This document shows positions 1 through 4,560 of a DNA stretch of 8,457 bases, in pieces. A model generated the notes under the pieces. The model saw nothing but the letters and a program-made list of their open reading frames with translations. It was not told the origin of the DNA and did not search any database. The position numbers and the translations under genes were made by a program. This stretch comes from Parcubacteria group bacterium Gr01-1014_72 (GTDB lineage: Bacteria > Patescibacteriota > Minisyncoccia > Phycocordibacterales > VMFH01): assembly GCA_007375925.1 (NCBI GenBank), contig VMFH01000018.1, forward strand, positions 1 through 8,457, given 5' to 3'. Each line of letters begins with the position of its first letter. Positions within the stretch are counted from its first letter, which is position 1.

Positions 1-934
1 GGTGGCGCGGCTTTTGAAGAAGAGGCACAGGGTAGTAGCGTGGAATCGGAGTGAGGCGCCGAGGAAGGAGGCGGAGCAGCTCGCCCCGGCCGCCGTGTCT
101 TCTCTTGCCGAGCTTGCCGGCGGGCTTCCCGCGCCGCGAACGGTCTGGCTCATGGTTTCGCATGGAGCGGTGGATGCCGTTTTAGATGAGCTTCTGCCGC
201 ATCTCTCGGCGGGGGACACCGTGATTGACGGCGGCAACTCGTTTTATAAAGACTCAATCCGCCGCGCCAAGCGGCTTGGCGCGGCGGGGGTTCACTTTCT
301 TGATGTCGGCGTCTCCGGCGGCCCCGCAGGCGCGCGAAATGGCGCCTGCCTTATGATCGGCGGCGAGCGAGCTATTTTTGAAAAGCACGAACCGCTTTTC
401 CGCGACCTCTCCGCCGAAATACTCGTGAGACAACATTCCAACATTCTGCAGAATGTTGGAATGTTGTCAAAAGAGAGAGGAGGGGAAACGGCGTATGCGT
501 ATGCGTATGCGTATTTGGGAGAATCTGGCGCGGGGCACTTCGCAAAAATGGTTCACAACGGTATTGAGTACGGCATGATGCAATCTCTTGCCGAAGGCAT
601 GGCTGTTCTCAAGGCATCGCCATTTCATTTTGACCTCAACGAAGTCGCGCGGATTTACAACAACAGAAGCGTCATAGAATCGCGTCTCGTAGGATGGCTC
701 CAATCGGGCCTCCAGAAACATGAAACTGATTTGAAAGATATTTCGCCGACAGTCGCCCACACCGGCGAGGGACAATGGACAGTGGAGGCGGCGAAGGAAT
801 TGGGCGTTTCTGTGCCGATTATAGAAGCGTCACTCCAGTTTCGCAAAGATTCCGCCACTCACCGGAGTTTTATCGGCAAAATTCTTTCCCTCCTTCGCGG
901 CGAGTTCGGCGGGCATGAGGTCGGAGAGAAGTAG
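1..934 (+). CDS. gnd: 6-phosphogluconate dehydrogenase (decarboxylating), 5'-truncated by the window edge
   Basis: Oxidises 6-phosphogluconate to ribulose 5-phosphate and CO2 with reduction of NAD(P)+, in the cytoplasmic pentose phosphate pathway. The visible 310 residues begin just after the expected N-terminal GxGxxG nucleotide motif, so about 14 residues lie outside the window; the GTG at base 2 is an internal codon, not the start. Visible landmarks are AWNRS (about 13-17), DGGNS before residue 80, the substrate-binding GVSGGPAGARNG near 103-114, and GHFAKMVHNGIEYGMMQ with catalytic Lys182, His185 and Asn186. The C terminus ends in the family-typical FGGH, so the 3' end is complete. The length fits the short (about 300 residue) GndA-like class, except for roughly 20-25 extra residues at about 142-170 encoded by a 40-bp palindrome and a GCGTAT repeat. 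The frame stays open through the insert. hldD follows after 34 bases. Family assignment is firm; activity with the insert is not known. Confidence 0.93.
   Translation, partial: VARLLKKRHRVVAWNRSEAPRKEAEQLAPAAVSSLAELAGGLPAPRTVWLMVSHGAVDAVLDELLPHLSAGDTVIDGGNSFYKDSIRRAKRLGAAGVHFLDVGVSGGPAGARNGACLMIGGERAIFEKHEPLFRDLSAEILVRQHSNILQNVGMLSKERGGETAYAYAYAYLGESGAGHFAKMVHNGIEYGMMQSLAEGMAVLKASPFHFDLNEVARIYNNRSVIESRLVGWLQSGLQKHETDLKDISPTVAHTGEGQWTVEAAKELGVSVPIIEASLQFRKDSATHRSFIGKILSLLRGEFGGHEVGEK
259..287 (+). repeat. 13-bp hairpin inside gnd
   Basis: A perfect inverted repeat with arms at 259-271 and 275-287 and a 3-base CGG loop. It is GC-rich (core GCCGCGCCAAG paired with CTTGGCGCGGC) and lies within the codons for the SIRRAKRLGAAG segment. 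The protein sequence looks normal there, so the structure may be an accident of GC-rich codons or an RNA-level element. There is no U-tract, so it is not an intrinsic terminator. Confidence 0.7.
429..468. repeat. Perfect 40-bp palindrome inserted in frame in gnd
   Basis: The left arm GACAACATTCCAACATTCTG (429-448) is exactly the reverse complement of 449-468, with no loop. Each arm carries ACATTC twice, giving nested symmetry. It encodes an RQHSNILQNVGMLS-like stretch at a loop where relatives of this enzyme have only a few residues before GYAYLGPSGAGHF, so it looks like an insertion. The bases just outside (A428 and A469) no longer pair, which marks the limits. It resembles in style the palindromic elements known to insert in reading frames (for example Rickettsia palindromic elements); no relation to them is claimed. 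Confidence 0.9.
491..514 (+). repeat. (GCGTAT)4 hexanucleotide microsatellite in gnd
   Basis: Four exact tandem copies of GCGTAT, in frame, encode AYAYAYAY immediately before LGESGAGHF. The family consensus has a single AY or GY-AY here, so the repeat looks like slipped-strand expansion of a native Ala-Tyr pair. The 6-bp unit means copy-number change keeps the frame and only alters loop length. Confidence 0.9.
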
Positions 935-968
935 CCCGCGCATTTTTTGTCTTCATCGTAAACAATCC

Positions 969-1934
969 ATGATTGTCATTACGGGAGCGGGAGGATTCAT
1001 CGGAAGCTGCCTCGCGGCGGAGCTTCTTCGCGCGGGGCATCGGGACCTTGTTTTTGTAGACAATTTTTTCGCGCCGCATGCGGATAAAAATCTTGAGGGG
1101 AAGGTCTGTCGCGAGCGAATTGATGTTTTTGCATTTCCCGAATGGCTTGAGAGGAATGGTGCGCAGGTGTCATTCATCTTCCACTTCGGTGCGAACGCAA
1201 ACACGGCGGAGTTTGACAAGAGCATTTTTGAGAAGATGAATGTTTCGTACACAAAACGTCTTTTTGAACTCGCAACGAGGTTTGAGATTCCGCTCATGTA
1301 CGCATCCTCCGCGGCAACATACGGCGCGGGGGAGCACGGTTACAGCGACGACCATTCGCTCATACCGAAACTCCGCCCTCTCAACCCCTACGGGCAGTCT
1401 AAGCAGGATATTGATGTGTGGGTTCTCGCGCAAAAAGAGACGCCCCCTTTTTTCGTCGGGCTTAAACCCTTCAACGTGTATGGGCCGAACGAGTACCACA
1501 AGGGGCGGATGGCCTCCGTCGTGCTCCACTCATTCAATCAGATTCGGGAAGCCGGAAAGGTGAAGCTCTTCCGCTCATACCGCCCCGATTGTCCGGATGG
1601 CGGACAGAAGCGCGATTTTATCTATGTGAAAGACCTCACACGTGTCTGCCGTTTTTTCATGGATGAGCGCCCGCCCTCGGGGATATATAATGTGGGGACT
1701 GGAGCGGCGCGGACATTTCTTGATCTTGCACACGCGGTTTTTGCGGCGCTTGGGAAACGGCCGTCAATTGAGTTTACTAATATACCGACGGACATCCGCG
1801 AGCGTTACCAGTACTTCACAGAGGCAAAAATTGAGAAACTCCGCGCTGCCGACTACACAGTAGCGTTCACCACTCTTGAAGATGGTATCCGCGAGTATGT
1901 AGCGGAGTATCTCGTCCGAGGCACATACTACTGA
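969..1934 (+). CDS. hldD: ADP-L-glycero-D-manno-heptose 6-epimerase (SDR family)
   Basis: An extended short-chain dehydrogenase/reductase of 321 residues that would interconvert ADP-D-glycero- and ADP-L-glycero-D-manno-heptose using bound NADP+. The start at 969 gives MIVITGAGGFIG, placing the TGxxGxxG nucleotide motif at residues 5-12; an in-frame ATG at 915 would add 18 non-homologous residues. YASSAATYG (111-119) holds the catalytic Ser region, and YGQSK gives Tyr141 and Lys145. NVYGPNEYHKGRMASV (169-184), with Lys178, is diagnostic of HldD rather than of UDP-sugar epimerases. KRDFIYVKD (214-222) and GIYNVGTG (238-245) are also typical. There is no clear Shine-Dalgarno site. The gene lies 34 bases after gnd and 42 bases before the cyclase gene, probably in one transcript. 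No gmhA, gmhB or hldE is in the window, so the source and fate of the heptose are unknown. Confidence 0.92.
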   Translation: MIVITGAGGFIGSCLAAELLRAGHRDLVFVDNFFAPHADKNLEGKVCRERIDVFAFPEWLERNGAQVSFIFHFGANANTAEFDKSIFEKMNVSYTKRLFELATRFEIPLMYASSAATYGAGEHGYSDDHSLIPKLRPLNPYGQSKQDIDVWVLAQKETPPFFVGLKPFNVYGPNEYHKGRMASVVLHSFNQIREAGKVKLFRSYRPDCPDGGQKRDFIYVKDLTRVCRFFMDERPPSGIYNVGTGAARTFLDLAHAVFAALGKRPSIEFTNIPTDIRERYQYFTEAKIEKLRAADYTVAFTTLEDGIREYVAEYLVRGTYY

Positions 1935-1942
1935 TTACTCTG

Positions 1943-1972
1943 CTACCAACTACCAACTACTCACTACCAACT
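1943..1972 (+). repeat. Heptanucleotide CTACCAA tandem repeat before the cyclase gene
   Basis: Four consecutive 7-base units lie at 1943-1949, 1950-1956, 1957-1963 and 1964-1970, followed by CT. Units 1, 2 and 4 are exactly CTACCAA and unit 3 (CTACTCA) differs at two bases. The tract fills most of the 42-base gap between hldD and the cyclase ATG and occupies the place where a ribosome binding site would lie. Confidence 0.85.
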
Positions 1973-1976
1973 TTTT

Positions 1977-2600
1977 ATGTCCATCATAGACATCTCCCTC
2001 CCGCTTTCGGACAAGACGCTCATTTACCCGGGCAACGCGCCTATGGAAGTTTCAGCGTGGAAGACGATGCCGGAACACCCAACACGCCTCTCAAAAATTG
2101 TAATGGGTTCGCACACCGGCACGCACGTTGATGCACCCGCGCACGCCGTAGAAGGCGCCGCGCCGCTTGACGCAATACCGCTTGAGACGCTCGTTGGTCT
2201 TTGCAGGGTGCTTGACCTCACGGGAATTGTCGGCGAGTCTATTACCGCGAATGACCTCAAAATACAGGGGGTGGAGCGGGGCGAGCGGATTCTCGCGAAG
2301 ACGAAAAATTCGGCGAGGGGATTTGATAAGTTTTTTGAGGATTATATGTATCTCTCGGGCGGCGGGGCGGAGTACCTTGCGGATATCGGTATCGCGCTCT
2401 TCGGTATTGACTACCTCTCGGTGAAGAAGCGGGGAAGTCCAGATCAGCGTCCCCACACCGCGCTCCTCTCAAAAAACATTCCCATCATTGAGGGGCTTGA
2501 TCTCTCTCGCGCGCCAGCTGGGAAGTACACACTCGTGTGTTTGCCGCTCAAATTTATCGGCATTGAAGGCGCTCCGGCGCGGTGCATTTTACTCAGATGA
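1977..2600 (+). CDS. Cyclase family protein (kynurenine formamidase-like metal-dependent hydrolase)
   Basis: A 207-residue protein of the cyclase/KynB family (PF04199), metal-dependent hydrolases that open or form amide or lactone bonds; the physiological substrate cannot be told from sequence. The defining HxGTHxDxPxH motif is present as HTGTHVDAPAH, with His46, His50, Asp52 and His56 as expected metal ligands. DISLPLS (5-11) and YPG (17-19) match the usual N terminus. The second half has GIDYLSV (143-149), His160 in the RPHTALL segment, and IIEGLDL with Glu172, followed by CLPLKFIGIEGAPAR, all as in bacterial members of usual length (about 205-215). The ATG at 1977 follows a T-rich stretch and has no Shine-Dalgarno site. 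The TGA stop overlaps the ATG of the next gene, so the two are probably translationally coupled. No tryptophan-degradation genes are nearby, so a kynB name is not justified. Confidence 0.9.
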   Translation: MSIIDISLPLSDKTLIYPGNAPMEVSAWKTMPEHPTRLSKIVMGSHTGTHVDAPAHAVEGAAPLDAIPLETLVGLCRVLDLTGIVGESITANDLKIQGVERGERILAKTKNSARGFDKFFEDYMYLSGGGAEYLADIGIALFGIDYLSVKKRGSPDQRPHTALLSKNIPIIEGLDLSRAPAGKYTLVCLPLKFIGIEGAPARCILLR

Positions 2601-2971
2601 CAGCACTCACTTCTGCGAAGTGGTACACGAGAATTATCGGCGTTTTCTTCGTTCTCGTTTCAGTGTCGCTCGTTTCAGATTATATTCAATTTGGTTTCCG
2701 GCCGGAAACGATGCACAAAATTTTTCACATCGGGCTCGGGCTCATCGTCCTTCGGTACGGCTGGAACAATGCGGCGTGGTGGCGGCCTTTCGCCATCGGC
2801 AACGGTCTCTTTTTCTCCTCCGTCGCATTTTTCGGCGCTCTCTTTCCCGACTTTGCGGGTCTTGACGCCTTCAACACAACCGACACGGTCTTGCACGCCA
2901 TTGTTGGCCTCTCCGGACTCGTTGTCGGTTTTTTCTATCCGCAGAATGTGGGGAGAGTAAAAACGGCTTAA
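2597..2971 (+). CDS. Small four-helix membrane protein, DUF4383-like
   Basis: A 124-residue hydrophobic protein with four likely transmembrane segments at about 11-28, 39-56, 64-87 and 97-115. His residues sit at the start of helices 2 and 4 in similar contexts (HKIFHIGLG and VLHAIVGLSG), suggesting an internal two-helix repeat. The layout resembles small DUF4383-type proteins, but I recognise this by pattern only. The chosen start at 2597 makes the ATGA overlap with the cyclase stop, a common coupling arrangement; an in-frame ATG at 2582 would add five residues (MHFTQ) and overlap the cyclase further. No catalytic motif is evident and the function is unknown. It is the last gene before a 145-base gap, so it probably ends this transcript. 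Confidence 0.78.
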   Translation: MTALTSAKWYTRIIGVFFVLVSVSLVSDYIQFGFRPETMHKIFHIGLGLIVLRYGWNNAAWWRPFAIGNGLFFSSVAFFGALFPDFAGLDAFNTTDTVLHAIVGLSGLVVGFFYPQNVGRVKTA

Positions 2972-2986
2972 CCGCGGCATAATGAG

Positions 2987-3014
2987 ACGTCAATTCACCG
3001 CGGCGAATTGACGT
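2987..3014. repeat. 28-bp near-perfect palindrome after the DUF4383-like gene
   Basis: Arms ACGTCAATTC (2987-2996) and GAATTGACGT (3005-3014) are perfectly complementary. The 8-base centre ACCGCGGC pairs again through CCGCGG, so the whole 28 bases are symmetric apart from one mismatched A/C pair. ACCGCGGC also occurs just upstream at 2971-2978. It lies between two co-directional genes with no T-run on either side, so a standard intrinsic terminator is unlikely. It could be a protein-binding operator, a processing hairpin or a dispersed palindrome. Confidence 0.75.
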
Positions 3015-3079
3015 GTATTGATGGTGAGGACTCTGTTCGGAAAATTTTGGGGAGGCGTGCGCGGAGAGTCGGGATGCGC

Positions 3080-3085
3080 TAGAAT
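3080..3085 (+). promoter_or_regulatory. Candidate -10 element TAGAAT before the DUF1761 gene
   Basis: TAGAAT differs from the TATAAT consensus at one base and is followed by AG, matching the TAGAATAG of the promoter before the small Cys-rich gene. A TG lies three bases upstream rather than the single base of a true extended -10, and no convincing -35 is visible. The predicted transcript would start about 25 bases before the ATG at 3117, leaving room for the GAGG ribosome binding site. Confidence 0.4.
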
Positions 3086-3104
3086 AGTTTCATTAGGAAC
3101 TTAT

Positions 3105-3108
3105 GAGG
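3105..3108 (+). promoter_or_regulatory. Shine-Dalgarno site GAGG for the DUF1761 gene
   Basis: GAGG lies 8 bases before the ATG at 3117. It decides this start over the in-frame ATG at 3018, whose 33 extra residues are polar and unlike the family. It is the only clear Shine-Dalgarno match before a gene in this window. Confidence 0.6.
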
Positions 3109-3116
3109 ATACATCT

Positions 3117-3533
3117 ATGAATTTTGAAAGTCTCTGGTTTGCGATACTCCTCTCGGCTGTTGCGACAGAGGCACTCGGGATGCTCTGGTACTCGCCGGCC
3201 CTCTTTGGAAGAGCATGGGCGCGCCTCTCTGGCCTCACGGACGAAGCGCTTGTCGCGCAGAAGGCGAAGGGTATGGCGAAGTCGTACCTCCTCGCGTTTC
3301 TGGGGGCGTTCGTCACCGCATTTGTTCTCTCGTACCTCTTCGTGTACCTCAATGTTGCGACCTTTGTCGGAGGGCTAGAGCTTGCGGCACTTCTCTGGTT
3401 CGGCCTCATCGCTCCAGTTATGCTTCCGTCGGTGCTGTGGGAGGGAAAGTCGTGGCTCCTCTATAGCATCAACGCGTTGTACTACCTTATGGCGCTTTTT
3501 CTCACAGCGCTCATACTTACCGCATGGCTCTGA
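3117..3533 (+). CDS. DUF1761-like four-helix membrane protein
   Basis: A 138-residue integral membrane protein. The N terminus MNFESLWFAILLSAV followed by GMLWYSPALFGRAWARLSG (about 19-37) matches the DUF1761 hallmark LWYSPxLFGxxW after the first helix. Further hydrophobic segments lie at about 51-73, 77-100 and 110-136. The biochemical function of the family is not known. The start at 3117 is supported by a GAGG site eight bases upstream and by the family N terminus. The last ten bases overlap the start of the methyltransferase gene, so the two are probably translated together. A candidate -10 element lies upstream, suggesting this gene begins a new transcript after the 2987-3014 palindrome. 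Confidence 0.85.
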   Translation: MNFESLWFAILLSAVATEALGMLWYSPALFGRAWARLSGLTDEALVAQKAKGMAKSYLLAFLGAFVTAFVLSYLFVYLNVATFVGGLELAALLWFGLIAPVMLPSVLWEGKSWLLYSINALYYLMALFLTALILTAWL

Positions 3534-4327
3534 ACGGGAAACGAGGACAGAAACATCCGCGCGTGAGGGTGCAGGGGATTGCGACATCGTGGGAGCGCGT
3601 TGCGGATTGGTATGATGATCTGCTTGAGGGAAGCGACGATACCTACCAACGGCAGGTCATTCTTCCGAATCTCCTGCGGCTCGTTGCCCCAAGGGGTGGG
3701 CTCCGCGTTCTTGACGTTGCGTGCGGACAGGGATTTTTCTCGCGCGCTTTTGCGGAAGCGGGAGCGGAGGTCGTCGGTGTTGATATTTCCGAAGAGCTCG
3801 TCAGGCGTGCGCGGGAGCGCGCTCCCGCGGGCGTGAAGTTCATCGTTGCATCCGCCGATCGGATCCCGCTCGCAGAGAAAGGCGTCTTTGACGCGGCGAC
3901 CATCGTGCTCGCTCTTCAGAATATTGAAAACGTTGCGGGGGTTTTTGGAGAGTGTGCACGACTACTCCGGCAGGGCGGGAAGCTTTTCCTCGTGCTCAAT
4001 CACCCATGTTTCAGAATCCCGAAGCATTCCTCGTGGGGGTTTGATGCGGCGGCGGGGCTTCAGTACCGGCGTCTGGACTCGTACCTCTCGGAGTCGCGTG
4101 CAACCATAGAGATGCACCCGGGGCAGACCGTCCCTGCTCTAACCGCTTCTTTTCACCGTCCGCTCCAGCTGTACTTCAAGGCGCTCGGGAAGGCGGGATT
4201 TTCAGTTACTCGGCTTGAGGAGTGGACATCACAGAAGAAGAGTGAGACGGGTCCGCGCGCCGCCGCCGAAAACAAAGCGCGCCGCGAGTTCCCGCTCTTC
4301 CTTTTTCTTGAAGCAGTGCGGGGATGA
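3524..4327 (+). CDS. Class I SAM-dependent methyltransferase
   Basis: A 267-residue protein with a Rossmann-type methyltransferase core. Motif I is VLDVACGQGFF (62-72), and the acidic residue after strand 2 is Asp87 in VVGVDIS. A middle segment FDAATIVLALQNIEN and LLRQGGKLFLVLNHPCFRIP are the strand 4 and 5 regions of the UbiE/Methyltransf_11 group. The second half, from HSSWGF through QYRRLDSYLS, FHRPLQLYFKALGKAGF and LEEW, is a substrate-side region I recognise as typical of small-genome bacterial methyltransferases, but the acceptor (small molecule, lipid or RNA) cannot be named. The N-terminal 20 residues are basic and less conserved; a GTG start some 13 codons on is possible. The start at 3524 overlaps the DUF1761 gene by ten bases. 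A 20-bp palindrome at 3810-3829 lies within the codons for RERAPAG. Confidence 0.88.
   Translation: MALNGKRGQKHPRVRVQGIATSWERVADWYDDLLEGSDDTYQRQVILPNLLRLVAPRGGLRVLDVACGQGFFSRAFAEAGAEVVGVDISEELVRRARERAPAGVKFIVASADRIPLAEKGVFDAATIVLALQNIENVAGVFGECARLLRQGGKLFLVLNHPCFRIPKHSSWGFDAAAGLQYRRLDSYLSESRATIEMHPGQTVPALTASFHRPLQLYFKALGKAGFSVTRLEEWTSQKKSETGPRAAAENKARREFPLFLFLEAVRG
3810..3829. repeat. 20-bp GC palindrome in the methyltransferase gene
   Basis: CGCGGGAGCG is followed directly by its exact reverse complement CGCTCCCGCG. It encodes ARERAPAG, a plausible native sequence after the VDIS-helix, so codon composition may explain it. No U-tract follows. Confidence 0.65.
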
Positions 4328-4331
4328 AGTA

Positions 4332-4340
4332 TGGTAGAAT
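4332..4340 (+). promoter_or_regulatory. Extended -10 promoter TGGTAGAAT for the small Cys-rich gene
   Basis: TG, one base, then TAGAAT forms a good extended -10, immediately after the methyltransferase stop (4325-4327). The expected start of transcription is near 4347, giving a leader of about 28 bases before the ATG at 4375. No clear -35 or Shine-Dalgarno site is visible. It suggests the small gene can be expressed apart from the methyltransferase. Confidence 0.55.
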
Positions 4341-4374
4341 AGCGTGCGACGAGTTACTCACATAACTATTTTCT

Positions 4375-4560
4375 ATGGAACACTATATGTGCACCGGCGG
4401 ATGTCACGGCGTTTCAGAGGTTCCGGGGGTGTGCGAGACGGATGGGTGCCGGAAGAAGGGGCAGCCGCTCACCTTCTGCGATTGCGCTGACGGCAATCAT
4501 GAGGGTGTTGCCGCCGACGAGGAAAAGAACGAAGCGGATGAGAACGACGAAGGACTCTAG
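4375..4560 (+). CDS. Small Cys-rich, probably zinc-binding protein with acidic tail
   Basis: A 61-residue protein with two parts. Residues 1-42 hold six cysteines as C6-x3-C10, C20-x4-C25 and C35-x-C37, plus His11 and His42, in a CTGGCHGV...GVCETDGCRKKGQPL...CDCADG pattern. Residues 43-61 are strongly acidic (ADEEKNEADENDEG). The cysteine spacing suggests one or two structural metal sites, similar in style to small zinc-ribbon proteins of candidate-phylum bacteria, but I cannot name a family or function. Support for its being real: regular cysteine pairs, an extended -10 promoter about 35 bases upstream, and good spacing after the methyltransferase gene. It has no signal peptide or membrane segment, so it is probably cytoplasmic. 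Its TAG stop shares four bases (CTAG) with the stop of the convergent MFS gene. Confidence 0.72.
   Translation: MEHYMCTGGCHGVSEVPGVCETDGCRKKGQPLTFCDCADGNHEGVAADEEKNEADENDEGL

Noticed and set aside
2..4. GTG at base 2 as the true start of gnd
   Set aside because: The family needs the GxGxxG nucleotide motif just before this point, so the gene is cut by the window edge.
429..514. gnd as a pseudogene broken by the palindrome and microsatellite
   Set aside because: The frame is continuous through both, and all catalytic and C-terminal motifs follow intact.
915..968. Upstream in-frame ATG for hldD overlapping gnd
   Set aside because: It would add 18 polar residues before the TGxxGxxG motif, which in this family sits at the very N terminus; ATG 969 fits better.
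2488..2865. A 125-codon plus-strand frame overlapping the cyclase and membrane protein genes
   Set aside because: It lies out of frame across two supported genes and shows no domain or motif.
2987..3014. Rho-independent terminator
   Set aside because: The hairpin is strong, but no T-run follows on either strand.
3018..3116. Longer start for the DUF1761 protein
   Set aside because: The extra 33 residues are polar and unlike the family, and GAGG is correctly spaced only for ATG 3117.
1932..4327. Recoded UGA (code 25) lineage
   Set aside because: hldD, the cyclase, DUF1761 and methyltransferase genes all end at TGA exactly where their families end.
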